A stretch of DNA of 64,000 nucleotides from Pedobacter nutrimenti (GTDB taxonomy: Bacteria > Bacteroidota > Bacteroidia > Sphingobacteriales > Sphingobacteriaceae): contig NZ_QKLU01000004.1 of assembly GCF_003208655.1 (NCBI RefSeq), positions 496,001-560,000 on the forward strand, given 5' to 3'. Within the stretch, counting starts at the first letter, position 1, and the number at the start of each line of letters is the position of its first letter. Positions 8,017 through 18,113 of this stretch are shown here, in pieces. Below the pieces are notes generated by a model. The model saw only the letters and a list, made by a program, of their open reading frames with translations. It made no database searches and was not told the origin of the DNA. A program made the position numbers and the translations under genes.

Positions 8017-11000
8017 ATGTATACAATTTATACTGTTTTTTTCCACAGGCTAAAATCCTGTGTTGCTAAATTTTTTCCCGTCAGGCGATCGGATATTTCC
8101 TATGCTGACGGAACATTTAAAAGACAATTATTAATGAGCATTAAGCTTACCACAGTTTTAATGATTACTTTCCTGCTCCAGGCCAGTGCCAGCAGCAAGG
8201 CACAGAACATCTCCCTGACCGGCAGCAACATTCCTATCAAATCTGTGTTTAAAGAAATCAGAAAACAGACCGGTTATAATGTTTTTTGGGAACAGGACAA
8301 GTTAAATGCCAGCCAGAGGCTGAACATTCATTTCAAACAGGCAAGCCTGGACCAGGTGATGAAAAAATGCCTCGAGGGCCAGCCGCTAACCTATACCATA
8401 GACAACAATACCATTGTCATTAAACCCGAACAGGGCACTATACTACGCAATATCGTCCGGTTTTTTACAGATCTGGAAATTAAGGGGACCATAACTGATG
8501 AAAAAGGTTTACCCATGCCTTTTGTTTCCATTCAGGTCAAAGGCACAAAAACCTGGTATAAAACAGACGAACAGGGCCATTTCCGCTTACGCGTTCAGGA
8601 GGGTGGTGCAGTACTGGTTATTTCCTATCTGGGTTACCAGACCCGGGAAATTGAGGTCAAAAAAGCAGAAGACCTGCAAATCACCATGGTTCCGGCACAT
8701 GCTGACCTAAGTGAAGTTGTGGTTGTGGGCTATGGGACACAGAAAAAGGCAAACCTGACCGGTTCTGTGGATGCCATTACGTCCAAACAACTTGAAAACA
8801 GGCCCATTGCGAATTTAGGACAGGGATTGCAGGGACTGATCCCCAATCTGAACATTACCATTGCCAATGGCCAGCCCAATACCCCGCCCGAATTTAACAT
8901 CAGGGGATATACTTCATTAAATGGTGGAAGCCCTCTAATTCTGGTTGACAATGTGCCTTTCTCGGCTTCGGAACTACTGATGTTAAACCCTTCGGATATT
9001 GAAACCATTTCTGTGCTCAAAGACGCCGCAGCTGCAGCCATTTATGGAGCAAGGGCTGCCTTCGGGGTGGTGCTGATCAGTACAAAAACTGCAAAAAGCG
9101 ATCAGCTCAATGTAAGTTTTAACAGTTACATGGCCATCAGGACCGTCGGAAAACTTCCGGCTGTGGTTACAGATCCCTATATCGCCCTGAAAACCAAAAA
9201 CGAAGCCGCTTATCCCTTGTACAACCCAGCCTTCAGCCCGGCCCTTGTTGAGGCTGCACGTTTACGTTCCTTAGATTCTTCCTTGCCCAATGTGGTTACC
9301 GACCCAAATGATCCCAACAAATGGTTTTACATTGGCAGTACAGACTGGCTCCGGGAAGCCTATAATAAAACGGCGCCAAGTTATAATGCAGGCATGAGTG
9401 TTTCCAAAAAAACAGAGCAGCTGAATTATTATTTTTCTGCAAATTACTATAACCAGCAAGGTTTGGTACGCGATGCAAAAGAGAAAAACAATCTTTACAA
9501 CCTGCGGGGGAAAGTTGATTTCAACATTACAAAATGGCTGACCCTTTCCAACAATACCATGCTCAGCCAAAGCATTTATGAAGCTCCAACCATTATCGGG
9601 GGCTCTTATTTTTCGAACATCAACAGGACCCTGATCACTGATATCCCTAAAAACCCTGACGGGTCCTGGACATCGGCTGGTGCAAGTATCCTGGGTGCGG
9701 CAAAAGAAGGTGGCCGTACCAGTGTCAATCACCATACCGTTCAAACCACTTTCTCTTTTGATGCCTCCCTGATCAAAGATGTATGGAGCCTAAAAGGAGA
9801 TGCCACCTTCAGAAGACTCGACAGCTTATACAGGTCTTATGAAATACCCGTACCTTATAAAACCGGTCCTAATTTATCCCCTCCGCTATCCAGCTCTACT
9901 TCGGCAACAGACAAAAATGCCAGCGTCCGCTATGATGTGGTCAATTTATATACCGAAGCCCACAAAAAACTAGGTAATCATTTTGTTTCAGGCCTGGTCG
10001 GTTATAACCAGGAACATTACATCAACACCAGTTTTCTGGCTTCCAGAAAACTCCTGATTTCCAACAACATTCCTTCTGTAAACCTGGCAACCGGGGATCA
10101 GACCGTTACCGAAAATATTGCAGAATGGGCCGTACAGGGAATTTTTTATCGCCTGAACTATAACTTCAAAGAAAAATACCTGCTTGAGTTTAACGGTCGT
10201 TACGATGGCTCCTCCCGTTTTGCCGCAGGTAAAAGATGGGTTTTTGTTCCTTCTGCTTCTGCCGGCTGGCTGTTATCGGAAGAACACTTTTTTGCCCCAG
10301 TTAAACAAGCTACAGGGTTAAATCTTTTGAAAATGAGGGCATCCTATGGCGTACTTGGCAATCAGGCTTCCGTAAGGGAATACGACTACCTGGCCATTCT
10401 TCAAAGCAAAAAGGGCGGACAAATTCTGGATGGGAAACAGTCCACCTATGTCAATCCTCCGGGAGCCATTTCCAATGACTTTACCTGGGAAAAGGTTTCG
10501 ACCATTAACATGGGAATTGACATGGCCTTTTTCAAAAACAGGCTGGAAGTTAACCTGGATAAATACACCCGGTATACAAAAAACATGCTGGTTCCCGGGA
10601 AACTTCTTCCTGCAGTATTCGGAACCGCTTCGCCCACATCCAATTCTGCAGACCTGAAAACCAAAGGCTGGGAAGTAAAGCTAAGCTGGAGAGATGCAGT
10701 ACCACTTGCAGGATCACCGCTTTCCTACAATGTCACTTTTGCACTGAGCGACAACAGGGCCTACATTACCCGTTTTGACAACCCGACCAAAATGTTTGGA
10801 AAAAACAATTATTATGAAGGCATGGAAATTGGTGAAATATGGGGTCTTGAAGCCGAAGGCTTTTTCCAGAATGCAGAAGAATTAAAAAACCATGCCAACC
10901 AGACTGCTGTTGGAACAGATGACCAAAGGTACCAGTATTATGTTGGCGACATTAAATTCAAGGACCGCAATAAGGATGGTAAAGTAGATTTTGGGAATAA

Positions 11001-11538
11001 AACGGTTGACAACCCAGGTGACCTTTATAAAATCGGCAACAGTCAGATCCGTTTGCCTTACAGTCTGGACCTTTCGGCCGCCTGGAAAGGATTTGACATC
11101 CGGGTATTTTTGCAGGGGGTAGGCAAAAGAGATTGGTATGCCTCCGGGGGCAATATTTATTTCTGGGGGATTTATGCCCAGCCCTGGACAAACGTGACCG
11201 TTCAGAACCTGGACCACTGGAGCCCTGAAAACCCGAATGCTTATTTTCCAAGAGTCAAAGCTTATTCTGCCGAAGATACGGGAGAAGAACTGGGCATACC
11301 GAATACCAGGTACCTCCAGAACGCAGCCTATTTAAGGGTAAAAAACCTAAGCCTGGGTTACACCCTTCCTAAAAGTGTGCTCAAAAAACTCAAACTGCAA
11401 AACGTTCATTTTTATGTGAGCGGGGAAAACCTGTTTGAATATTCCAAACTAAAGGTCAAACTGGATCCTGAAGGCCTACAAGGGAACATCTATCCTTTTC
11501 AGCGGACCTACTCCTTTGGCATGAACCTTAATTTTTAA
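8017..11538 (+). CDS. SusC/RagA TonB-linked outer-membrane receptor with STN domain
   Basis: A 1173-residue SusC-type nutrient importer. A 40-residue basic extension precedes the signal segment (KLTTVLMITFLLQASASSKAQ, about 43-63). Then come an STN domain (64-136) for signalling to FecR, a carboxypeptidase-regulatory-like domain (about 154-232), the plug domain starting near EVVVVGYGTQKKANLTGS, and a 22-strand barrel ending in the aromatic FGMNLNF. ATG 8017 is preferred over an in-frame TTG at 7993; an internal ATG at 8134 is an alternative. SusD follows 9 bp later. The pair imports an oligomeric nutrient through TonB energy; substrate is not known. Confidence 0.95.
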   Translation: MYTIYTVFFHRLKSCVAKFFPVRRSDISYADGTFKRQLLMSIKLTTVLMITFLLQASASSKAQNISLTGSNIPIKSVFKEIRKQTGYNVFWEQDKLNASQRLNIHFKQASLDQVMKKCLEGQPLTYTIDNNTIVIKPEQGTILRNIVRFFTDLEIKGTITDEKGLPMPFVSIQVKGTKTWYKTDEQGHFRLRVQEGGAVLVISYLGYQTREIEVKKAEDLQITMVPAHADLSEVVVVGYGTQKKANLTGSVDAITSKQLENRPIANLGQGLQGLIPNLNITIANGQPNTPPEFNIRGYTSLNGGSPLILVDNVPFSASELLMLNPSDIETISVLKDAAAAAIYGARAAFGVVLISTKTAKSDQLNVSFNSYMAIRTVGKLPAVVTDPYIALKTKNEAAYPLYNPAFSPALVEAARLRSLDSSLPNVVTDPNDPNKWFYIGSTDWLREAYNKTAPSYNAGMSVSKKTEQLNYYFSANYYNQQGLVRDAKEKNNLYNLRGKVDFNITKWLTLSNNTMLSQSIYEAPTIIGGSYFSNINRTLITDIPKNPDGSWTSAGASILGAAKEGGRTSVNHHTVQTTFSFDASLIKDVWSLKGDATFRRLDSLYRSYEIPVPYKTGPNLSPPLSSSTSATDKNASVRYDVVNLYTEAHKKLGNHFVSGLVGYNQEHYINTSFLASRKLLISNNIPSVNLATGDQTVTENIAEWAVQGIFYRLNYNFKEKYLLEFNGRYDGSSRFAAGKRWVFVPSASAGWLLSEEHFFAPVKQATGLNLLKMRASYGVLGNQASVREYDYLAILQSKKGGQILDGKQSTYVNPPGAISNDFTWEKVSTINMGIDMAFFKNRLEVNLDKYTRYTKNMLVPGKLLPAVFGTASPTSNSADLKTKGWEVKLSWRDAVPLAGSPLSYNVTFALSDNRAYITRFDNPTKMFGKNNYYEGMEIGEIWGLEAEGFFQNAEELKNHANQTAVGTDDQRYQYYVGDIKFKDRNKDGKVDFGNKTVDNPGDLYKIGNSQIRLPYSLDLSAAWKGFDIRVFLQGVGKRDWYASGGNIYFWGIYAQPWTNVTVQNLDHWSPENPNAYFPRVKAYSAEDTGEELGIPNTRYLQNAAYLRVKNLSLGYTLPKSVLKKLKLQNVHFYVSGENLFEYSKLKVKLDPEGLQGNIYPFQRTYSFGMNLNF

Positions 11539-11547
11539 CCCCATCTT

Positions 11548-13353
11548 ATGAAAACAAAATATTTCAACCACATACTGATTGTCCCGGTCATCATCCTTAT
11601 TCTTTCGGCAGGCTGCAAGAAAGATTTTCTGGACAGGCCACCTCAAACTTCTATTAATCCAAAAGATTTTTTTAAAACCACTGCCGATCTGGAAACCTAC
11701 AGCAATGGTTTTTATGAAATGGGCGGCATGACTTCTTTCAGTCCGGCCTATAACGATCTGTTTTCAGATAACATTTCGGTAAACCTGGGCGGAAGTGAGG
11801 TCGATAACCTGATCCGGGGGAAAATTAACCCCGCCAATGTTTCGGCCGATTCCTGGGACTGGAAAAACCTTCGGAGAATCAATTACATGCTGAACAACCT
11901 GCAGGATGTGAAAGGCGACCAGGCTACAATTGACCATTTTAAGGGCATTGCCCGATTTTACAGGGCTAACTTTTATTTCGAAATGCTTAAACGCTTCGGA
12001 GAAGTCCCCTATTATACCTCCGTATTGGATGCAAAAGACGAAGCCGCCCTTTATAAAGCAAAAGACCCGAGGCCACTGGTGGCCGACTCCATCCGCGCAG
12101 ACCTGGAGTATGCCGCCAGCCGCATCAAAGCAGGGGGCAGCAATACCCGCATTACCAAATGGGCCGCAACAGCCTTACTGGCCAGATTTTGTCTCTTTGA
12201 AGGTACCTTCCGTAAATATCACGATGAACTGGGCCTTCAAAACACTGCAAACGGCTTCCTGGAACGAGCTGTATCAGCTTCAAAGGAAATTATGGGCGCT
12301 GGTTTCAGTATTTACAATACCGGCAAAAAAGGAGAGGATTACCAAAAACTCTTTACCAGTGCAGACCTGAGTACAAACAAAGAAATGATTTTTTATCAGG
12401 ACTTTGACCAAAGCCTTAACCGGGCCAACAGTACCCATTATGTTTTTGACTGGCAGTATTCACTGAGTAAATCTCTGGCAGATACTTATCTGATGCTGGA
12501 CGGAACAGCCTTTACCTCCAGCCCGGACTGGGACAAAAAGACCTATACCCAGGTTTTCAAAAACCGGGACCCCAGAATGGCAGTTACCATTATGCCTCCG
12601 GGCTTTTCGACCACTGCCGGAGGAATTCCGAATAAAATCAGGCCAACCTTTGGAGGCTATCCGCAGATCAAATTTTACGCAGTTGATCCCGTTACCAAGG
12701 TCTATACGGAGTTTACAGACCTTCCTCTGATCCGCTATGCAGAAGTACTTTTAATTCAGGCTGAAGCAAAAGCAGAGCTGGACAATATCTCTCAAAATGA
12801 TCTGGACCTGACCATTAACCTCTTGCGCTCCAGGGCTGGTGTGGCTGCTTTGAACCTGGGCAATGCCAATTCAAATCCAGACCTCATTCTGCAAAACATC
12901 TATCCGCTGGTTACCGGAAGTAATAAGGGACTGCTGCTGGAAATACGTCGTGAACGTAATGTAGAACTGGCCTGCGAAGGTTTCAGGTTTGCCGACCTGC
13001 TCCGCTGGAAAGCAGGAAAACTGCTGGAAAGACCCACTCAGGGTATATACATCCCTCAACTGGGCGCTTATGATGTAACCGGAGATGGAATAGAGGACAT
13101 TGCCATTTTACAATCCCCGGCAGACGAAAGTCCGATTGCTCCTTTACCGGAAGCAGTCCGCTCCAAACTTCTTAAATACTACTTAAGCAGCAACAGTTTC
13201 TATTTAAGCAACACCAGTTCAGGATTTATCATGTTCCCGGAAAACCTCAGTAACCCCCGCCTTTTTGCGGAACCCAAGTATTATTATTTCCCGATCCCTC
13301 AACAGCAGACCATCCTGAACCCTAAATTAAAACAACCACAGGGCTGGGAATAA
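11548..13353 (+). CDS. RagB/SusD-family outer-membrane lipoprotein
   Basis: A 601-residue SusD-type lipoprotein with a lipobox at ILSAGC (Cys23), the start FLDRPPQTSINPKDFF typical of the family, TPR-like helices in the middle, and the conserved C-terminal segment LLLEIRRERNVELACEGFRFADLLRWKAG. It caps the SusC barrel outside the cell and captures the substrate. It is placed directly after SusC and before the phosphoesterase gene, consistent with one transcript. Confidence 0.95.
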   Translation: MKTKYFNHILIVPVIILILSAGCKKDFLDRPPQTSINPKDFFKTTADLETYSNGFYEMGGMTSFSPAYNDLFSDNISVNLGGSEVDNLIRGKINPANVSADSWDWKNLRRINYMLNNLQDVKGDQATIDHFKGIARFYRANFYFEMLKRFGEVPYYTSVLDAKDEAALYKAKDPRPLVADSIRADLEYAASRIKAGGSNTRITKWAATALLARFCLFEGTFRKYHDELGLQNTANGFLERAVSASKEIMGAGFSIYNTGKKGEDYQKLFTSADLSTNKEMIFYQDFDQSLNRANSTHYVFDWQYSLSKSLADTYLMLDGTAFTSSPDWDKKTYTQVFKNRDPRMAVTIMPPGFSTTAGGIPNKIRPTFGGYPQIKFYAVDPVTKVYTEFTDLPLIRYAEVLLIQAEAKAELDNISQNDLDLTINLLRSRAGVAALNLGNANSNPDLILQNIYPLVTGSNKGLLLEIRRERNVELACEGFRFADLLRWKAGKLLERPTQGIYIPQLGAYDVTGDGIEDIAILQSPADESPIAPLPEAVRSKLLKYYLSSNSFYLSNTSSGFIMFPENLSNPRLFAEPKYYYFPIPQQQTILNPKLKQPQGWE

Positions 13354-13375
13354 ACCTGCACCCAAATAGAACAAA

Positions 13376-14287
13376 ATGAAAAGAAGAAATTTAATAAAAG
13401 CATTGCCCCTGGCCACCATGGCCCTGGCATTTGGTGAAATTGGTTATGCCGCCAGCCCGGAAAAGGTTCAAAAACCAGGTAAAAAACCAGTACTCACCAT
13501 CGCCCATATTACGGATGTACACATCCGCAAAGGAGACAATGCCCCCGAAAGATTTAAAAAATGCCTGAAGGAAATTGTAAGCATCCATAAGCCCGATTTT
13601 TTCTTAAACGGCGGTGATACCATCCACGATGCCTCTTACGACAATGTGGTCAGGGAACAGGTAACCGAACAATGGGCCGTTTGGGATGAATGTACAACAA
13701 TGCTTTCTTCCTATGAAGTACACAGCTGTATCGGCAACCACGACACCTGGTGGGCAGCCCCTTCCAAAGAAGATCAGATGTATGGCAAAGACTATGTCGT
13801 CAAACGTTTAAAAATACCCAAACGTTATTATAGCTTTTCGAAAAAGGGCTGGCATTTTATTGTACTGGACGGAAACAATAAAAACATTACGCTCGACCCC
13901 GAGCAATTTAAATGGCTGGAAAAAGAACTGGAAGAACTCCCCCAAAATACCCCGGTCCTGTTGATGTCCCACTACCCCATATTAACAGTTACCAATACCT
14001 GGGAAGGTGGGCAACATGGAGACCACAAAGAACTCAAACAACTGTTTTACAAACATAAAGACAAAGTAAAAGTCTGTCTGAGCGGTCACCAACATTTACT
14101 GGACAGAGCCTGGTACAATGGCATAGAATACTACTGCAACGGTGCAATGAGCGGTTTCTGGTGGGGTAAAGGCGATGCAAAATCTGCCAAAGCCTATTAT
14201 TACCAGGAAACACCTCCGGGTTATGCCATTCTTAAATTATATGAGGATGGTTCTTTGGAAAATACTTATATCCAGACAACATTGTAA
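13376..14287 (+). CDS. exported calcineurin-like metallophosphoesterase
   Basis: A 303-residue binuclear metallophosphoesterase. The family motifs are present in order: HITDVHI (D-x-H, about residue 44), NGGDTIHD (GGD), IGNHDTWW (GNHD), SHYPI and SGHQHLLDR (GHxH). The N terminus MKRRNLIKALPLATMALAFG looks like a twin-arginine signal, so the folded enzyme may be exported by Tat. It starts 22 bp after susD and a terminator follows. This suggests that the SusCD system takes up a phosphate ester or that phosphate is removed from it at the surface. The exact substrate is not predictable. Confidence 0.9.
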   Translation: MKRRNLIKALPLATMALAFGEIGYAASPEKVQKPGKKPVLTIAHITDVHIRKGDNAPERFKKCLKEIVSIHKPDFFLNGGDTIHDASYDNVVREQVTEQWAVWDECTTMLSSYEVHSCIGNHDTWWAAPSKEDQMYGKDYVVKRLKIPKRYYSFSKKGWHFIVLDGNNKNITLDPEQFKWLEKELEELPQNTPVLLMSHYPILTVTNTWEGGQHGDHKELKQLFYKHKDKVKVCLSGHQHLLDRAWYNGIEYYCNGAMSGFWWGKGDAKSAKAYYYQETPPGYAILKLYEDGSLENTYIQTTL

Positions 14288-14297
14288 AACAAAATCC

Positions 14298-14330
14298 ACT
14301 ATTGCCTGCCGGTTTTTGGCAGGCAATAGT
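14298..14330 (+). terminator. hairpin terminator after the SusCD operon
   Basis: A perfect 13-bp stem, ACTATTGCCTGCC - GGTTTTT - GGCAGGCAATAGT, 10 bp after the phosphoesterase stop. The T tract after it is short. Confidence 0.75.
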
Positions 14331-14416
14331 TTACCAAAACCAGGAAACAATCACTTAAAACACTGAACAACAGCAAACTGAACAAAGTGAATGCTTCAAC
14401 TGGCTAAACCTTTATT

Positions 14417-14424
14417 TACTTTTG
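14417..14424 (+). promoter_or_regulatory. candidate -7 box TACTTTTG
   Basis: Exact match to TAnnTTTG, 15 bp before the ATG at 14440. No clear TTG -33 element is seen. Confidence 0.35.
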
Positions 14425-14439
14425 ATAAAAGCTAAGTTT

Positions 14440-14637
14440 ATGGAGCATCCCGATCAAAATAAAAAAGATCTTCCTGAAACCAGCCTGTCCCAGGAAAGTC
14501 GCAACCCAAGCCTGTCTGAAATCCGGGCAGCTCTACAGGAACGCTTTATACAAGTGAACCAAAAACTTGTCGAGTTAAAGGAAGAATCAGACAAATGGGT
14601 ACTGCAGCAGAAAATTTCAGGAAAAGGCATATTCTAG
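14440..14637 (+). CDS. small hydrophilic hypothetical protein (65 aa)
   Basis: A 65-residue charged protein starting MEHPDQNKKDLPE. The C-terminal half (EIRAALQERFIQVNQKLVELKEES) is probably a single helix or short coiled coil. ATG 14440 is preferred over an upstream in-frame TTG because a -7 box lies just before it. It faces the next gene with 9 bp between stop codons. No family recognised. Confidence 0.5.
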   Translation: MEHPDQNKKDLPETSLSQESRNPSLSEIRAALQERFIQVNQKLVELKEESDKWVLQQKISGKGIF

Positions 14638-14646
14638 AGCACCTTG

Positions 14647-15297
14647 TTATTGTCCTTCCAGTGTTTTAACCAGCAACCTGTAGTTACGGACACTCACGCT
14701 GTCCGGGGAATTCGCCGGTTCTTCTATAAATTCTTTCAAAGCCTTAATGTACTCTTTTTTGAATTCCTCATTTCCCGGACTTGCCTGATACTGTATTGCA
14801 GCCTTCTCTACGGGTTGTTTATGCTCCCCAATTAACATGGACCTTCCATAGCTCGATTCATCACTCAGGATCACGATATTTTTTTCATAACCCGGTATGT
14901 ATTTCACCGCAATCTGTGCACCTGCATCCGGAAGCCGGATGTTATTTCTAATCGGATAAATGACTGCAGTCATGGTTGAAAAATCACTCAATACATCCTT
15001 ACCATCGGCCGTTTTAACCAGCACATCGTAATCGGAAATATACTGATCATTTAAGGTGGAATTTGTTTCAACAACCTGTGTTACAACAGCAGTGCCCTGT
15101 ATACCGAATTTATTCAGGAACCAGGCGTTGAGAAACTGGGCGGTAAAGATATTGACAAAACCCAGGATGAGCCCTGCAATTAGCCAGGAAAATTTTCGTC
15201 TTAAAATACTCACGATAAGACTAAGCACTATAATGACCAACATGGACAGAATAGAATGATGGTTAAGAAAATACAGTAATGCAGAAATGGTTTTCAT
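14647..15297 (-). CDS. membrane protein, DUF3592-like
   Basis: A 216-residue protein with two or three N-terminal membrane helices within the first 60 residues (ILSMLVIIVLSLIVSIL and WLIAGLILGFVNIFTAQFL), then an extracytoplasmic beta-rich domain containing the segment IAVKYIPGYEKNIVIL. That pattern recalls DUF3592-type proteins, where a small beta domain follows a membrane anchor. Function unknown. It is convergent with the preceding small gene, and 232 bp of gene-free DNA lies on its upstream side. Confidence 0.7.
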   Translation of the reverse strand: MKTISALLYFLNHHSILSMLVIIVLSLIVSILRRKFSWLIAGLILGFVNIFTAQFLNAWFLNKFGIQGTAVVTQVVETNSTLNDQYISDYDVLVKTADGKDVLSDFSTMTAVIYPIRNNIRLPDAGAQIAVKYIPGYEKNIVILSDESSYGRSMLIGEHKQPVEKAAIQYQASPGNEEFKKEYIKALKEFIEEPANSPDSVSVRNYRLLVKTLEGQ

Positions 15298-15529
15298 AGT
15301 CGAACCCTATAGCACAAAAAAAGGGCCGAAATAAACGTCCTGCTCATTCACAATCCCATCATTATAATGACTTTATCTCAATAAAATCCTTAAAATGCCC
15401 GCAGATGATTAAATTTGTACAAAATTTCTGCATCACCAAGCCTGCGCATCCATACTCACCTGTAGATGCATCTAAAGATTAAGCCCTTTAATTGACTTAC
15501 TGAATGCAAAAACTTATATTAGTTCGGAT

Positions 15530-16330
15530 ATGGAGAATGTTGTGTTCCTGGTTACTGTGTTTCTGACACTCCTTGTGGCAGCCATCCCCTCTTTTTCGGA
15601 GGTCATCAAAAGTGGTCCGGGAGGAAAAATTAAAGGCTTTACCATTAATGGCTGGATTACAATTGCCCTGGTGGTCATTGCGATTTTACTGCAATGCATC
15701 CAGTATCAGAGAAATGCACAGATCAGAGAACAAAAAAAAGCCCAGTACCAGCGCGAACTGGAAAAAAAAGACTCCCTAAACAAAAGCCTGCTTATTCAAA
15801 ACAATAAAGAGCTGCTTGGAACGGTCACTTCCAGCCTGGCACAATATCATTTTCGCTATGACAGTGCCCAAAAAGCAATCCACACTTTTCCAGGCGGGGC
15901 TGCAAAAAACGTAAAAACCGCCGGCAGGAATAAAACGCCGGTCATTTTTATATCCCGTATTTTACTGGACAGTTTTAAAAATGATAAATACTATTTTTCG
16001 GTCGTGGTCAGCAGCCCTAAAAGCCAGGCCTGTCATATACACCTTAACCTCCGCGCAGCATCCTGGACAGGGAGTGCCTATAGTAAACCCGGTGAACAGG
16101 TCAGCTACAGTGAAGACCGGATGACCGGAAACCGGCGTTATACCTTAAGCTTGTACAAAACAGCGGCCCAAACCGCTTTTTATGCTTTCTATTTCCATGG
16201 TAATTATGCAGACTGCAAAGGCAGGACAATCCCTTTTAAAAAAGTGTATGGTTACAGCACCAGTAAAGGTCTTTTGAACAAGCCTGTGGAAGAACAAGCT
16301 GCACTAAGTTTATTTGAAGGGAAACCCTAA
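15530..16330 (+). CDS. membrane-anchored hypothetical protein with coiled coil
   Basis: A 266-residue protein with two N-terminal membrane helices (about residues 4-25 and 43-62), a charged coiled-coil stretch (REQKKAQYQRELEKKDSL) and a soluble C-terminal domain of about 150 residues that I do not recognise. A promoter-like TTG - 20 bp - TATATTAG lies at 15492-15522, close enough to the ATG at 15530 that the leader would be very short. No clear operon partners. Confidence 0.6.
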   Translation: MENVVFLVTVFLTLLVAAIPSFSEVIKSGPGGKIKGFTINGWITIALVVIAILLQCIQYQRNAQIREQKKAQYQRELEKKDSLNKSLLIQNNKELLGTVTSSLAQYHFRYDSAQKAIHTFPGGAAKNVKTAGRNKTPVIFISRILLDSFKNDKYYFSVVVSSPKSQACHIHLNLRAASWTGSAYSKPGEQVSYSEDRMTGNRRYTLSLYKTAAQTAFYAFYFHGNYADCKGRTIPFKKVYGYSTSKGLLNKPVEEQAALSLFEGKP

Positions 16331-16490
16331 CCTTATTTACAATATCTTTTCATCGCATCCAATATCATTGGTTTACGATCGCCCAGGTCATAGGAAGCCT
16401 TCAGATCAGAGCATATTTTATTAAGGTCCTTTTCTAATCCCTTTTTTCTAAAAAATTCTTATACTTGCAAAACATACTAACTGGTATCTT

Positions 16491-17084
16491 ATGAGTAAGG
16501 CAGCAGCGACCCGTTTAAATATTCTGAAAAAATCCTTTGATCTGATTTATAAAAAAGGCTATCAGGCCACCAGTATCGATGACATTCTGTCGACTATGGA
16601 AGTGACCAAAGGCGCCTTCTTTTATCATTTTAAAAATAAGGAAGAAATGGGTCTTGCCCTGATCCGGGAAGTAATGAGACCAGAAATGCGGGATATCCTT
16701 TTTCAGCCACTAACCCGGGCAGAAGACCCTCTTTCGGAAATTTATGAAATGATTGGGAACCTGCTGCAGGACCAAAGTTTTTTTGACTTCAGATATGGCT
16801 GCCCAGCCATTAACCTGATCCAGGAAATGGCACCCACCAATGAAGACTTTAAAAAAGAGCTGACCAGCCTGATGAAAGACTGGCAGGGCGTTGTTAAAAA
16901 CAGCCTGGAAAAAGGAATAGCCATGAACAAGGTCCATGCAGGGGTGGATCCGGCACAAGCTTCACTTTTTATCATTTCCGGATATGCCGGCATCAGGAGC
17001 ATGGGAAAAATTTTTGGCCCACAGATGTACAGCGCTTATCTGAAAGAACTTAAAACTTATCTCGACCAACTCAGATCAGCATAG
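16491..17084 (+). CDS. TetR/AcrR-family transcriptional regulator
   Basis: A 197-residue TetR-type repressor. The N-terminal helix-turn-helix spans about residues 8-55 with the family hallmark GYQATSIDDILSTMEVTKGAFFYHFKNKEEMGLAL. The C-terminal ligand/dimer domain ends near LKELKTYLDQL and resembles TetR_C regions of the YsiA/AcrR group. The diheme gene starts 3 bp after its stop and a thioesterase gene follows, so it probably controls this short operon and itself. Ligand unknown. Confidence 0.92.
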   Translation: MSKAAATRLNILKKSFDLIYKKGYQATSIDDILSTMEVTKGAFFYHFKNKEEMGLALIREVMRPEMRDILFQPLTRAEDPLSEIYEMIGNLLQDQSFFDFRYGCPAINLIQEMAPTNEDFKKELTSLMKDWQGVVKNSLEKGIAMNKVHAGVDPAQASLFIISGYAGIRSMGKIFGPQMYSAYLKELKTYLDQLRSA

Positions 17085-17087
17085 GTT

Positions 17088-18086
17088 ATGAAAGCAAAAC
17101 TGTTTCTTGTCCTGCTGATCCTATTGCCCGTTTTGTATATACTGACCTGTAACAAGAGCAAAAAAAGCACCGGGGCGGCACAGGTCCATTTCCCTGAAAA
17201 ACTCTCTGGTTTTAAACTTTTCCAGGGTAACCCTGTTCTGCTTGTACCTGCAGCCGGATTGGAAGTTCAGGAGCTTTCCGCTACTCTTTTTACAGATTAT
17301 GCAAAAAAACAGCGCCTGCTAAAACTTCCCCCCGGAACAAAAGTTATTATTAATGATAGCGGTTTGCCCGTTTATCCCGAAGGGAGCATATTGGTTAAAA
17401 CCTTTTATTATCAGAAAAACGAAAAGGATACCAGCCAAGGGAAGCAGCTGATTGAAACCCGGCTGCTTCTGCTGAAAAACGGACGCTGGAATGCCGGGAC
17501 TTATCGCTGGAACCAGGCCCAATCCGAAGCCTTCTATCAACCGGGGGCCTCGGATGTTGCTGTCAACTGGACAGATGAAAAAAACAACAACCGCAAAGTT
17601 CTTTACCACATCTCCGCTCCGCAAGACTGCATAAGCTGCCATCAGTTTTCGGGTGAAATTATACCATTGGGGCCCAAAGCAATCAATTTAAACAGAACCG
17701 TTCTGCGCAACGGAACAAAATTAAACCAGTTGCTGTATCTCCAGAAAAAAGGACTATTGAAAATGAATATTCCTGTTTCCAAAATTCCGATTATGCCTGA
17801 TGATGAAAATGAGCAGGCAAGCATCACCGAGCGCGCAAGGGCCTATCTGGATATCAATTGTGCCCATTGTCACCGGCCCGGAGGAACTGCTTACCGCCAG
17901 TCGCTGGCCCTCTCTTACCAGGTTCCCTATAGTCATACCGGCATTGGAATCAACAAAAGAAACATTATAGAAAGAATGAGCAGTCCAGGTATTTACCATA
18001 TGCCTAAACTGGGTACAACCTTATTGCATACAGAAGGCATCAGCCTGATTAATGGGTACCTGAAAAGCCTGGACCCTAAACAATAG
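17088..18086 (+). CDS. diheme c-type cytochrome-like protein (SO2930-like)
   Basis: A 332-residue exported protein with two c-type heme-binding motifs, CISCH (about residue 182) and CAHCH (about 258, in DINCAHCHRPGGTA). The second with the following HRPGG is characteristic of the SO2930-type diheme group. The N terminus is a signal sequence ending near ILTCNKSKKS; a lipoprotein is possible although Thr before the Cys is unusual. It should sit on the periplasmic side and carry electrons or bind a small ligand. It lies in tight tandem with the TetR gene. Confidence 0.8.
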   Translation: MKAKLFLVLLILLPVLYILTCNKSKKSTGAAQVHFPEKLSGFKLFQGNPVLLVPAAGLEVQELSATLFTDYAKKQRLLKLPPGTKVIINDSGLPVYPEGSILVKTFYYQKNEKDTSQGKQLIETRLLLLKNGRWNAGTYRWNQAQSEAFYQPGASDVAVNWTDEKNNNRKVLYHISAPQDCISCHQFSGEIIPLGPKAINLNRTVLRNGTKLNQLLYLQKKGLLKMNIPVSKIPIMPDDENEQASITERARAYLDINCAHCHRPGGTAYRQSLALSYQVPYSHTGIGINKRNIIERMSSPGIYHMPKLGTTLLHTEGISLINGYLKSLDPKQ

Positions 18087-18113
18087 CACAACTACAATTT
18101 TAAATAAGTTTAT

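Noticed and set aside
16334..16455. Small minus-strand frame ending DLGDRKPMILDAMKRYCK
   Set aside because: The peptide looks protein-like, but there is no start codon between the upstream stop and the frame; it may be a remnant, but nothing else supports it.
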